Part shown: piece after piece, positions 46,228 to 54,394 of the stretch
Numbering within the stretch: position 1 is the stretch's first letter
How the letters are laid out: each line of letters starts with the position of its first letter
From: Halobacillus litoralis
GTDB lineage: Bacteria; Bacillota; Bacilli; Bacillales; Halobacillaceae
Assembly: GCF_004101865.1 (NCBI RefSeq)
Contig: NZ_CP026118.1
Coordinates: forward strand, 496,001-560,000
Reading direction: 5' to 3'
DNA: 64,000 bases
Notes under the pieces: model-generated
Database searches by the model: none
What the model was told of the DNA's origin: nothing
What the model saw: the letters and a program-made list of their open reading frames with translations, nothing else
Translations under genes and position numbers: made by a program

Positions 46228-46250
46228 CCGGCCGGACAGGCCGGTTTTAT
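46228..46250 (+). terminator. Probable terminator of patA
   Basis: CCGGCC-GGACA-GGCCGG followed by TTTTAT on the plus strand. Confidence 0.7.
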
Positions 46251-46280
46251 CCACAAACCGTTTCATTTAATGAATTCCAA

Positions 46281-46319
46281 AAAACAAAGAACTTATGGAA
46301 ATATCCGTTCCATAAGTTC
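46281..46319 (-). terminator. Terminator of the Spo0E-like gene
   Basis: Minus strand GAACTTATGGAA/TTCCATAAGTTC stem with TTTGTTTTT tail, 2 bp from the stop. Confidence 0.9.
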
Positions 46320-46321
46320 AC

Positions 46322-46486
46322 TCAATTCGTCCTTTGTTTCTGTATCTCATTTAAAAGCGCATCTAATTCTTGACTTATTTTGACAGATTCTGCACTTGCC
46401 AGTCCTTTCTCAAGTGCAACTTTTGTCATCCGTTTTCTTAAAACTTCCACTTCGGTTAAGAGAGGGTCTTTTCCGGTCATCTGCAC
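46322..46486 (-). CDS. Spo0E-like aspartyl-phosphate phosphatase
   Basis: 54 residues, two short helices with the family signature SQELDALLN near the C-terminus. Spo0E-type proteins dephosphorylate Spo0A~P and delay sporulation. Start uncertain: GTG 46486 has GGAGG at 8 nt; ATG 46480 is just downstream. Has its own terminator. Confidence 0.8.
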   Translation of the reverse strand: MQMTGKDPLLTEVEVLRKRMTKVALEKGLASAESVKISQELDALLNEIQKQRTN

Positions 46487-46768
46487 CCCGCCTACCTCCT
46501 GACTGTTCACACTCTATTTTATCTTTATTTTGGTAAAAAGGAAAGAATGTGTGTTCGCATGCATTTCTTGCACGAACAGAATTATCTCAATTTTCCATCT
46601 GTTTGTAAATAAAAATGATAAAACTTCTTATCTTTCGACAAGCTTTCCTTTTTCTCCCAATAAAAACAGTTCCATATTACAGCATTGTAAAATCAAAGTC
46701 TCCTTCTTCCTTTTTGTATGGAATATGGTAAAATGAAGATGATTATGAATGTTCATCGAGAAAGGAAG

Positions 46769-47296
46769 ATGAGATTGTCAGAGCGCTCAAAAAAAGAATG
46801 GTTGGAGTGGTTGAAAGCCATCGCCGTCGCCATAACGCTGGCCTTTATTCTGAGAACGTTTTTCTTTGCAACTTCGATCGTCGAAGGTGCCAGCATGGAT
46901 CCGACACTACAGAACGGTGAACGAGTCATGTTCAATAAAATCATATACTATATAGATGAGCCCGACCAAGGCGATATAGTCATTATCGAACGTCCGGTGA
47001 AAAGTTATGTGAAACGGATCATTGGTCAGCCTGGAGATACAGTTGAAATCCGCAATCATCAGTTATATGTAAATGGAGAAAAAGAAACCCAGAGCTATTT
47101 GACTGAAGGGGCGGCATCCGCCACGAGAGATTTCGGTCCTGTAAAAGTCCCAGAGGGCGAATATTTCGTTATGGGTGATAATCGTTCCATCAGTAAAGAT
47201 AGTCGTAATGGTCTCGGATTCGTTAAAGAAGAGGAAATTATCGGTCGTACTGAACTCATCATTTATCCGTTCAATGAATGGGGTTTGACGAAATAA
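46769..47296 (+). CDS. Type I signal peptidase
   Basis: Membrane-anchored serine protease that cleaves signal peptides of exported proteins. About 175 residues: short basic N-terminus, one membrane helix (about 15-32), catalytic Ser in GASMDPT, catalytic Lys in YVKRIIGQPGD, and box E GDNRSISKDSR. SipS/SipU-size, single membrane anchor. The start is uncertain (ATG 46769 or TTG 46775 near AAAGGAAG). Confidence 0.92.
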   Translation: MRLSERSKKEWLEWLKAIAVAITLAFILRTFFFATSIVEGASMDPTLQNGERVMFNKIIYYIDEPDQGDIVIIERPVKSYVKRIIGQPGDTVEIRNHQLYVNGEKETQSYLTEGAASATRDFGPVKVPEGEYFVMGDNRSISKDSRNGLGFVKEEEIIGRTELIIYPFNEWGLTK

Positions 47297-47323
47297 CAGC
47301 CAAAACACAATTTATGTTAAACA

Positions 47324-47359
47324 ACCGTCTAGTCGAAGGATGACTAGACGGTTTCCTTT
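47324..47359. terminator. Shared terminator between the signal peptidase gene and yvrJ-like gene
   Basis: Perfect 11-bp stem ACCGTCTAGTC/GACTAGACGGT with a 7-nt loop; it lies between two converging genes, touching the yvrJ-like stop. Confidence 0.8.
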
Positions 47360-47498
47360 AGGAGGAAATGATTTTTTCAGGCAATTGGTGAAGCGTATCA
47401 ATGAGCTGATCCAGCTTCCCTTCGACCCGGTGCAATAAATAGAATGTCACGGCCACAGGGAAACCGACATCAGCAATAATAGAGATCCACGGTTCCAT
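47358..47498 (-). CDS. YvrJ family small membrane protein
   Basis: 46 residues: one membrane helix with VGFPVAVTFYLLHRVEGK, the YvrJ hallmark (NVGFP..V..YLL.RVEGK), then a short helix. Ribosome site GGGGAG about 10 nt before ATG 47498. Third gene after DUF1659 and DUF2922 genes, the classical trio. Function unknown. Confidence 0.85.
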   Translation of the reverse strand: MEPWISIIADVGFPVAVTFYLLHRVEGKLDQLIDTLHQLPEKIISS

Positions 47499-47526
47499 TT
47501 CCAAAGCACTCCCCTTCTTAAAATGA

Positions 47527-47554
47527 GAGAGCCGCTAAATCCATAGCGGCTCTC
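47527..47554. terminator. Hairpin between DUF2922 and YvrJ genes
   Basis: Perfect 11-bp stem GAGAGCCGCTA/TAGCGGCTCTC, 6-nt loop, without a good T-run; likely attenuates or processes the operon mRNA. Confidence 0.55.
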
Positions 47555-47563
47555 CCTCTCCCA

Positions 47564-47776
47564 TTAAATTTCTACCGTGAAAATATTACGTTCAACAATC
47601 CGTGCTTCTTTTTTCTTCACTAAATCTCCACCGCTTGAGTAAAAGCAGTTCTGTGCAATGATCGCATCCATGGCGGCATTAACCAATGCAGGATCAGCAG
47701 GTTCAGTCGGTTCATCAAGAGAAATGGTAACAACCTTGTCATCCTCATTCAGAAATTTCAATTCCAGCTTTTTCAT
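47564..47776 (-). CDS. DUF2922 family protein
   Basis: 70 residues: KKLELKFLNEDDKVVTISLDEP start and AMDAIIAQNCF middle are the DUF2922 pattern. Function unknown. 16 bp after the DUF1659 gene, same operon. Confidence 0.85.
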   Translation of the reverse strand: MKKLELKFLNEDDKVVTISLDEPTEPADPALVNAAMDAIIAQNCFYSSGGDLVKKKEARIVERNIFTVEI

Positions 47777-47792
47777 TCATTCTCCTCCTCGA

Positions 47793-48020
47793 TTATGATT
47801 CCTCTAGTAATAGGGACTGGTCGTTTCGTTCGACTTTGAATAGGATGCGCTCTTGAAGAGTAGCCAGGGCGTTTGATACTTCATACAATTGTTCATTTGT
47901 CGCAGCAATCTTCACATTGTTGAAGGACTTACGAGTTAAAACCATGTTCCCGTCTGCGTCTACACCTTTGTCAAAAACGAGTTGCAACCGTGCATCTGTT
48001 TTTTGGGAAATAACAGCCAT
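47793..48020 (-). CDS. DUF1659 family protein
   Basis: 75 residues with the DUF1659 pattern (L-x-L-x-F-D-x-G-x-D, KSFNNVKIAATNEQLYEVSNALATLQ, cited in part as TNEQLYEVSNAL). ATG 48020 follows GGAGGTG. First gene of the DUF1659-DUF2922-YvrJ operon; function unknown. Confidence 0.85.
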   Translation of the reverse strand: MAVISQKTDARLQLVFDKGVDADGNMVLTRKSFNNVKIAATNEQLYEVSNALATLQERILFKVERNDQSLLLEES

Positions 48021-48234
48021 GTCTTTCACCTCCCCTCACTTCTATAATCGAAAGAAAGGGGTGGAAAAGTGTCATTCATTATTGAAATTGCCTGATTTTT
48101 TGTACATCATATGATTACTCCCACGTTTATCGAGAGTTAGTTAACGGTATTTCTTCCGGGGTAAGGTGCGTTGTATGGGAGAACAAATAAGCAACCGTAC
48201 TAGGTCACCTGCGGGATGTGTAGATATGAAATAA

Positions 48235-48281
48235 GGTTCGAGTCACGGGCTCTCTGCTTGAGCCGGTTTCTCGAACCTTCT
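48235..48281. repeat. Hairpin AAGGTTCGAG/CTCGAACCTT
   Basis: Perfect 10-bp outer stem with an inner GGCTC/GAGCC stem, downstream of the 25-codon frame on the minus strand. Could be its terminator, though the T-run is poor. The rest of 48021-48311 shows nothing recognisable. Confidence 0.5.
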
Positions 48282-48311
48282 GCTTATGTGCCTATTATTT
48301 TTCATTAAGTA

Positions 48312-48389
48312 TCAGCCATTATCAAAAATAGTCAAACCGATCAAACCTAACATGACAATTATACTGACAACGAACATAATCATTTCCAT
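48312..48389 (-). CDS. Putative 25-residue single-span membrane peptide
   Basis: Starts MEMIMFVVSIIVML and continues hydrophobic to a short polar end; a clear transmembrane helix. GGGTGG site before ATG 48389. No family recognised, but size and composition resemble accepted bacterial small membrane proteins. Confidence 0.45.
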   Translation of the reverse strand: MEMIMFVVSIIVMLGLIGLTIFDNG

Positions 48390-48670
48390 ACTTCATCCAC
48401 CCCTCTTTCCACTTTCTATTTTAGCAAAAAACGAGAAACTCTGCTTTGTATATTTTCAGAATGATGACCCTTCTTTATTCATTATAAAAATTCCCTGAAC
48501 AAATGAAAAGCAAACAAAAGATTCATAACAATGACATAACTTTTCGAACATATAATGATGAGCATAATAGAATTTTTTTGTTTTTTTCCTGTATATTTAA
48601 ATTGTAAGGAAGGATTTCTTATCTCCCTTCATGTGAAATTGTGAACAAACTTTAATGAGGAGTGAGGTTC

Positions 48671-49174
48671 ATGATCAACCAAATGTTAAGAAACAACAAA
48701 GTAGTCGCTGCTATTTTGACCGTTTTCCGTGTGTACTTAGGATATGCTTGGCTGACTTCTGGAATTGGCAAGCTCACAGGCGGATTTGAAATCAACGGTT
48801 TCTTGAATGGGGCGATAAGCAAGGCCGATGGAGCTCATCCCGCTGTTCAAGGGTGGTGGGCAGTATTCTTAGAACAATTCGCTCTACCTAATCACGAACT
48901 GTTTGCTTTCCTGGTAATGTGGGGGGAAGTTATTGCAGGAACCGCCCTCATCCTTGGGTTATTCACGAACTTGGCCGCTTTCAGTGGAATTCTCATGAAC
49001 TTCGCTTTCTTATTCAGCGGGACTACGAGCACGAATCCGCAAATGGTTATATTGACCATCTTCCTGCTTGTGGCAGGCACCAATGCCGGACGCTACGGAT
49101 TGGATCGCTGGGTACTCCCCCTTTTACAAAACCGTACTCTCAGCTTCCATAAAAAAAGACTTATGCTGCAATGA
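48671..49174 (+). CDS. DoxX family membrane protein
   Basis: 167 residues, four hydrophobic segments; RVYLGYAWLTSGIGKLTGGF and MWGEVIAGTALILGLFTNLAA are DoxX motifs. Family members are linked to thiosulfate:quinone oxidoreductase or redox homeostasis; the exact role here is unknown. GAGGAGTGAGG precedes ATG 48671. Confidence 0.85.
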   Translation: MINQMLRNNKVVAAILTVFRVYLGYAWLTSGIGKLTGGFEINGFLNGAISKADGAHPAVQGWWAVFLEQFALPNHELFAFLVMWGEVIAGTALILGLFTNLAAFSGILMNFAFLFSGTTSTNPQMVILTIFLLVAGTNAGRYGLDRWVLPLLQNRTLSFHKKRLMLQ

Positions 49175-49248
49175 ATGGAATGTGCTTGTTCGATTAATCG
49201 GTGAGATAGAGATTTTAAAACATGAACCTGGATACCCAAACCATAAAT

Positions 49249-49280
49249 CAACGCTCTATGTACCTGCATAGGGCGTTTTT
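49249..49280 (+). terminator. Terminator of the doxX-type gene
   Basis: AACGCtCTATG pairs with CATAGgGCGTT, followed by TTT. Confidence 0.7.
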
Positions 49281-49336
49281 CGTTTATTTTAGTCTTCAAT
49301 GAGGTATGATGAAATGGAATGAATGTTTTTTTACAT

Positions 49337-49883
49337 GGCTCTGATAAATTTCAGTGTTGATTTTTTTGATATAAGCTCCCTAACTCAGTTACGAGGCTTT
49401 GTATAAGGTTATTGTTGGCTGGGAAACGGCTCACTTTCCTGCGGGGAGGACGGCAAGCCTCCTCGAAAGCGCTTTGGGGTCTTGCCAGCCAATCCATTCT
49501 CGCGGGAATCTCGTTCCCAGCCAACCATACGATTAGGAAGACTCTCGAAATTTCATCTCAAGGGGAGCATTCATCGAGGACATTCTGTAATTAAGCGTAA
49601 AATGTATGATTCTCACTCAAATATGACAGTATTTTTCTGAACGAATTCCGAGAAAAACATATAGCAAGGGGCGGCGGGGAATGCGAAGACTCCTGCGGGA
49701 AGAGAGGGCATGTTGAGACCCCACAGGACAGCGTCCGAGGAGGCTCAACGCGCTCCCGCGGAAAGCGAAGCATTCCCCGCCGTCCCGATCCTCTCCAAAA
49801 ATGTCTCGGAATCGAGTCTTCCATAATACTGTTATAACTGAATAACTCTCATATAAAAAACGACAACAACCTTTAACAAAGAC
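49337..49883. mobile_element. Family D element, copy 2 (547 bp) with exact 8-bp target duplication
   Basis: Left end GGCTCTGATAAATTTCAGTG, right-end complement GTCTTTGTTAAAGGTTGTTG. TTTTACAT stands directly on both sides (49329-49336 and 49884-49891). Inside are two large palindromes (about 49414-49532 and 49673-49782); the second has arms GGCGGGGAATGC/GCATTCCCCGCC. No gene inside. Ends 42 bp before the carotenoid operon. Confidence 0.85.
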
Positions 49884-49925
49884 TTTTACATAAGCCGAGC
49901 CACCAGTGAAAGAAAGAGGTGCTCT

Positions 49926-50696
49926 ATGACAACCTACATTTTTCGTTTCTTCATCTTTTGGTATATCTGCGGTCTTATCCTTATATCATTCGACCTCCTC
50001 CCCCCATGGCTGGAGTGGGCGAACAGCGTGTTTTTAATCACCGCTGGAATCATTGCCGGCATCTATTTTTCTAAAATGTACGGACTCTGGAAGGGCACCA
50101 GCTACAGTCTATTCATCATTTTCTTCAGCATTTATGTGGAGCATCTCGGTGTAAAATACAATTTCTTATTCGGATCTTACGCTTACACAGAGAATTTCGG
50201 GCTTAAAATCGGGGAAACCCCCTTTACGATCGGGTTCGCATGGCTGTTGATCATCGGCTGTTCACATGAGCTTGCCCGCATGATTTCTTCGGGACTTCAC
50301 GGAATAAATAAAGCCATTGTTTTTTTATTTACAGGAGCATTGAGCGCTGTAACCATGGACCTTATTCTTGATCCCGTGTCTTATAAAGTGAAAGAATATT
50401 GGATTTGGCTAGACCCTGGTGTGTATTATGATATTCCTTTTTCCAACTTTTTTGGATGGTTCATTTTAGCGGCTTTTTTCCATATCATTTTTCTACTATG
50501 GGGTCCAGAAAAGCCTGCGGAGGCTGGACAATGGCCAAGACGGATGAGTCTGGTATTCGGTTTGATCATCGGTATGTTCATCATCATTGCGTTTACAGGC
50601 AAGTTGTACTTTGCCATCACCCTTGTCAGTCTAATGACTGCAGGTTGGTATGTTTTGTATTTTTGGAGGAAAAAACATGTTTCAACAAGCTCGTAA
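49926..50696 (+). CDS. cruF: Carotenoid biosynthesis protein, CruF-like (DUF422)
   Basis: 256 residues with seven or so hydrophobic segments and the family motifs VEHLGVKYNFLFGSYAY, MDLILDPV and FSNFFGWF. CruF enzymes hydrate a carotenoid end group (1,2-hydratase). In C30 pathways of Halobacillus-type bacteria a cruF gene accompanies crtM/crtN genes. First gene of a four-gene plus-strand operon; its upstream region is taken up by a family-D element. Confidence 0.8.
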   Translation: MTTYIFRFFIFWYICGLILISFDLLPPWLEWANSVFLITAGIIAGIYFSKMYGLWKGTSYSLFIIFFSIYVEHLGVKYNFLFGSYAYTENFGLKIGETPFTIGFAWLLIIGCSHELARMISSGLHGINKAIVFLFTGALSAVTMDLILDPVSYKVKEYWIWLDPGVYYDIPFSNFFGWFILAAFFHIIFLLWGPEKPAEAGQWPRRMSLVFGLIIGMFIIIAFTGKLYFAITLVSLMTAGWYVLYFWRKKHVSTSS

Positions 50697-51339
50697 AAGA
50701 CCAATGGTAGAGTGGGGTTTCACCCGCTTTAACCGTCTGTTCCTTAAAGCCCATTTTGCAAATATCCAAGTGGAAGGTCCACCCTCCATTCCAAGGAAAA
50801 GGACCTTGTTCTTGATCAATCATTCTACATGGTGGGATCCGCTTATCATTTTTCATTTGAATGACAAGTTTGTACGCTCCGATGGCTATGGGATGATGCA
50901 TGAAGAAGGCATTCGCCGCTTCCCTTTCTTCCGCAGCATTGGTGCTTATTCTGTCAATGCCAGCGACAGACGGCATTTGCTGAAATCACTAAGGTATAGC
51001 CTCGAACTTCTTCAAAGAGGAAGTACCGTATGGATTTTTCCTCAAGGGGAAGAACAACATCTGGAAAAAAGGCCGCTGCAATTTTTCTCAGGGGTCTCCT
51101 ACCTTGCTGAGAAATGTCCTGGTATTGATGTCGTGCCTGTTTCGCTTTATTACTCATTGGAGCATACAAGGAAACCGAATGCATACATCAAAATCGGCGC
51201 CCCTCTGGATAAAGATAGCTATGCTCACCTGGATCGTAAGTCAATTACGGAACACTTCGAAATGAAAATGACCGACCAACTGGATGAGCTGAAAAAGAAA
51301 GTCATTAACGAACAGCATGGTGCATTTATCAAGATTTAA
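50677..51339 (+). CDS. PlsC-type acyltransferase of the carotenoid cluster
   Basis: 220 residues. Acyltransferase motif I NHSTWWDP (HX4D) near residue 46 and motif III FPQGEE near 117. It probably acylates a glycosylated C30 carotenoid, like the final step of staphyloxanthin-type pathways, or a lipid; inference from context. ATG 50677 follows GGAGG by 7 nt and overlaps the cruF-like gene by 20 bp. Confidence 0.82.
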   Translation: MFQQARKRPMVEWGFTRFNRLFLKAHFANIQVEGPPSIPRKRTLFLINHSTWWDPLIIFHLNDKFVRSDGYGMMHEEGIRRFPFFRSIGAYSVNASDRRHLLKSLRYSLELLQRGSTVWIFPQGEEQHLEKRPLQFFSGVSYLAEKCPGIDVVPVSLYYSLEHTRKPNAYIKIGAPLDKDSYAHLDRKSITEHFEMKMTDQLDELKKKVINEQHGAFIKI

Positions 51340-51360
51340 AAGAAAGGCCGGGGATGAAAC

Positions 51361-52470
51361 ATGTCTTTGTTCACCATTCTTTTGACGGTTACGATCCTCC
51401 TTAACATATGGACGATATTCAATAGTCTTTTTTTATATCCCCTTGCTCCTTTGACCGATTTGCAGAAGTTTCCGATGGTTTCACTCCTTGTCCCATTAAG
51501 GAATGAAGCGGGAAATGTTACAGGATTGATTAATTCACTTCGCTCACTTACTTATGAAAACCTGGAAATCATCCTTCTCGATGATCACTCTGACGATGGG
51601 ACTTATGAACGATTGATTGAATATACAAAACAAGATTCAAGAATGTCGGTAATGAAAGGGAAAGATCTCCCGGAAGGTTGGAACGGAAAAGTTCATGCCT
51701 GTCATCAACTCTCCGAAAAAGCAGCTGGCGACTATTACTTTTTTCTTGATGCCGATGCCAGAGTTTCCCCTTCAATCATTGAACTGTCACTCGGAACGAT
51801 GAAAAAGAGACAAGCCGCCATGCTGAGTGGATTTCCAAACTATCCGAATAATAACTTTCTGAGTCATATGCTCGTCCCGCTGCAGCATATGGTTGTCCTT
51901 CTCCACCTGCCTCTTTTCATGGCGAACAAGACGACAAAGCCGATGTTCACAGCGGCTTGCGGGATTTTCATCGTGATTGAGAAAGGAGTTTATGAGGCAA
52001 TCGGTGGCCACCGATCAGTTATGGATTCGTTAGTTGAAGATGTTCACATTGCCCGTGAAGTGAAAAGGCATGGCTATAAAATGGTGCTTGCCAATATTAC
52101 TGGATCCGCCCTTTCTTACATGTATGACTCATCAAGCGAAACGTGGGGAGGGTTCAAGAAAAATATTTACACAGGAATCGGACGATCGGCGATGATGGTC
52201 ACTTTCCTCACCCTTTTTTACACAATTGTATTCGTGTTACCAGCATTGCTGGCTGGCTTTGCACTCGGAACAGGGAATATAGCGCTTCTCCTCCCTTATT
52301 TGCTGACAGTGACATTCAAAATGTATGTAGATGCAAGAACCGGCCATCCATTATGGCTTGCTTTTTTCATTCCGGTGGCTGCACTTTTGCTGATCAGTAT
52401 GATGGTCGCTTCCATGTCCGTTCATAAAAAAGGGAAATCCTACCACTGGAAAGGAAGGCGATATCAATGA
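51361..52470 (+). CDS. Family 2 glycosyltransferase, CrtQ-like
   Basis: 369 residues: N-terminal membrane helix, GT-A catalytic domain (LLDDHSDDGT near 75, FLDADAR DxD motif near 125, acidic EDVHIAREV near 230), and three C-terminal membrane helices. Expected to transfer a sugar to the carboxyl end of the apo-carotenoid, as CrtQ does. Overlaps the next gene by 4 bp. Confidence 0.85.
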   Translation: MSLFTILLTVTILLNIWTIFNSLFLYPLAPLTDLQKFPMVSLLVPLRNEAGNVTGLINSLRSLTYENLEIILLDDHSDDGTYERLIEYTKQDSRMSVMKGKDLPEGWNGKVHACHQLSEKAAGDYYFFLDADARVSPSIIELSLGTMKKRQAAMLSGFPNYPNNNFLSHMLVPLQHMVVLLHLPLFMANKTTKPMFTAACGIFIVIEKGVYEAIGGHRSVMDSLVEDVHIAREVKRHGYKMVLANITGSALSYMYDSSSETWGGFKKNIYTGIGRSAMMVTFLTLFYTIVFVLPALLAGFALGTGNIALLLPYLLTVTFKMYVDARTGHPLWLAFFIPVAALLLISMMVASMSVHKKGKSYHWKGRRYQ

Positions 52471-53939
52471 AAGTAGCTATTGTCGGTGGTGGTCTTGGTG
52501 GACTTTCTTCCGCGATCACCCTTGCTAAAAACGGCTCTGACGTTTCAGTTTTTGAACAGAACACTCACTTTGGCGGCAAAATGATGGCCGTTAATGAAAG
52601 TGGCTATCACTTCGATTTCGGTCCGAATACGATCACGATGCCAGAAGTATTCCGTCATGTGGTCCAACAAGGAGGTCTGGATCCTGCAGAGGAGCTCCCT
52701 TTTGAAAAAATCACTAATCATACGAGAAATGAATTCAAAGACGGATCTGTGTTCGATTTTTCAACAGACCGCTCTTATATGAAAGAACAGCTTCACCACT
52801 TCGATCGTAAAGGCTACCGTGAATATGAGCGTTTTTTATTGGAAATAGAGCGGCTGTATGACTTATCCCGAAAACATTTCCTGCACAGGACTTTTTCGGG
52901 ATGGGGTGATTACTTTTCCCCTGCCCTCGCAAAAAGCATGGCGCAAGTCCGGCCTCTTCAGTCGATGAATCACTTTTTCAAGCAATATTTCACCAACCCG
53001 AACCTTATCCAGGCACTCAACCGCTATTCCACTTACATAGGGTCTGACCCTTATAAAGCACCGGCCACATTCAGTTTGATTGCTCATCTGGAATGGAATG
53101 ATGGCGTCTATTATGTACCCGGAGGTAATACAAAGATCGCTGATAGTTTCGTCAAGGCAGCAGAAAATGTCGGGGTGAAGCTTTACAGTGGTACAAAAGT
53201 GAAAGAAATCCGCACAGAGGATAAAAGTGTGACCGGCGTTGAAACGATCGAAGGAGAATTTTTTGCAGCGGATCACGTCATTCTAAACGGAGATCTTCTT
53301 CATGCTTTACCTGAGCTGGTTGATGATAAAGACCGGCGCTTTCTATCAGACCGCAAGCTGCGTTCTTATGACCCTTCAATTTCGGCCTTTGTTATTCTCG
53401 CAGGGTTGGATACACGCATCGGCCGCTTGAAGCATCATCACCTGTTTTTCTCTTCAGACTATGAAAGAGAGTTCAAAATTTTGAAAGAAGGACTATATGC
53501 TGATGATCCGACAATTTATATTTGTACATCGTCGAAATCAGACCCATCTGTCTCGCCTGGAGGAGATAACTGTTTCATCCTCGTGAACGCTCCTCCATTG
53601 GCGGACAATGCTGCGATAGATAAAGATGCTTACAAAGACCGCATCTATGAAAGACTGGAAGAAGCGGGAGTTCCGATCAGGAATCATATTCGCTACGAAA
53701 AAGTGCTGGATCCTGCCGATATTCAAAAAAGGTTCGGAGCATACCGCGGAGCATTGTACGGACCCTCCTCCAATAATCGCATGCAAGCCTTCATGAGACC
53801 GTTCAATAAGTCACAGGACATTGAACATCTGTGGTTTTGCGGTGGCAGCACACATCCCGGCGGTGGCTCACCAATGGTCGTCTTGAGCGGTCAGAATGTG
53901 GCCAACCAGATATTAGGAAAAATCGTCCACATAGAATAA
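52467..53939 (+). CDS. CrtN-type carotenoid desaturase/oxidase (third paralogue)
   Basis: 490 residues. FAD-binding GGGLGGLSSAITLAKNG at residues 7-23, GGKMMAVNESGYHFDFGPNT substrate/FAD region, and the C-terminal GGSTHPGGGSPMV motif of phytoene desaturase-like enzymes. Could be the C30 oxidase (CrtP/CrtNb-type) or a desaturase; the three paralogues cannot be ordered by reading alone. Last gene of the plus-strand operon. Confidence 0.88.
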   Translation: MKVAIVGGGLGGLSSAITLAKNGSDVSVFEQNTHFGGKMMAVNESGYHFDFGPNTITMPEVFRHVVQQGGLDPAEELPFEKITNHTRNEFKDGSVFDFSTDRSYMKEQLHHFDRKGYREYERFLLEIERLYDLSRKHFLHRTFSGWGDYFSPALAKSMAQVRPLQSMNHFFKQYFTNPNLIQALNRYSTYIGSDPYKAPATFSLIAHLEWNDGVYYVPGGNTKIADSFVKAAENVGVKLYSGTKVKEIRTEDKSVTGVETIEGEFFAADHVILNGDLLHALPELVDDKDRRFLSDRKLRSYDPSISAFVILAGLDTRIGRLKHHHLFFSSDYEREFKILKEGLYADDPTIYICTSSKSDPSVSPGGDNCFILVNAPPLADNAAIDKDAYKDRIYERLEEAGVPIRNHIRYEKVLDPADIQKRFGAYRGALYGPSSNNRMQAFMRPFNKSQDIEHLWFCGGSTHPGGGSPMVVLSGQNVANQILGKIVHIE

Positions 53940-54035
53940 CGAGAATTCAGGATTACTCGATTAGATTTCTTCATCTATTCTTGGGATAGCGTACAAGACC
54001 ACCACAGACTGTGACTTTATGACATCCTGGACAAC

Positions 54036-54070
54036 AAAAAAACTGAAGCGATCAACTGCCTCAGTTTTAC
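54036..54070 (-). terminator. Terminator of the 48-residue protein gene
   Basis: Minus strand AACTGAgGC/GCTTCAGTT stem followed by TTTTTTTG, starting within the stop codon; also in place to end the converging crtN operon. Confidence 0.8.
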
Positions 54071-54213
54071 AAAAGTCGGATATGGGTGATTTTAGCTTTC
54101 GGGTCTGATAGCAAATGTGTGGCACGTGCCTGTTCCTTATGAGAGGCAATCACAGGCACTTGTTTAACAAGTCCGGATTTTGCCTGGTAGTAAATCAAAT
54201 ATTTTTCAGCCAT
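54067..54213 (-). CDS. 48-residue protein of unknown function between the carotenoid operons
   Basis: Starts MAEKYLIYYQAKSGLVKQVP with GGAAGG 5 nt before ATG 54213, and ends at a proper terminator. Basic, soluble, with a beta-hairpin-like N-terminus; C-terminus AKITHIRLL. No family recognised. Its own ribosome site and terminator make it a credible gene. Confidence 0.65.
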   Translation of the reverse strand: MAEKYLIYYQAKSGLVKQVPVIASHKEQARATHLLSDPKAKITHIRLL

Positions 54214-54345
54214 CTTTACCTTCCTTTCTTCCTCGCAAAATAGTTGCTTAAAGTATGCGCATAAATCACAGCAATTATACTGATGAGAGCATTGGCGTGT
54301 GTCTCATCAGCTGAAGGTGGCATCAAATGATATTAATCTCACTCT

Positions 54346-54394
54346 AAAAAAGAAGCAGAATTACTGCATCTCTGCAATAATCTGCTTCTTTTTC
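54346..54394 (-). terminator. Terminator overlapping the 3' end of crtM
   Basis: AGAAGCAGAATTActgca pairs with tgcaaTAATctGCTTCT around a TCTC loop and a T-run follows on the minus strand. The left part of the stem lies inside the crtM coding region; the TAA stop is in the stem. Confidence 0.8.

Noticed and set aside
48235..48281. tRNA-like sequence suspected from GGTTCGAG
   Set aside because: The motif is part of a simple inverted repeat; no acceptor, D or anticodon arms can be built.
53961..54149. 62-codon minus-strand frame after the third crtN
   Set aside because: It overlaps the better supported 48-residue gene and its terminator in another frame and lacks a ribosome site.
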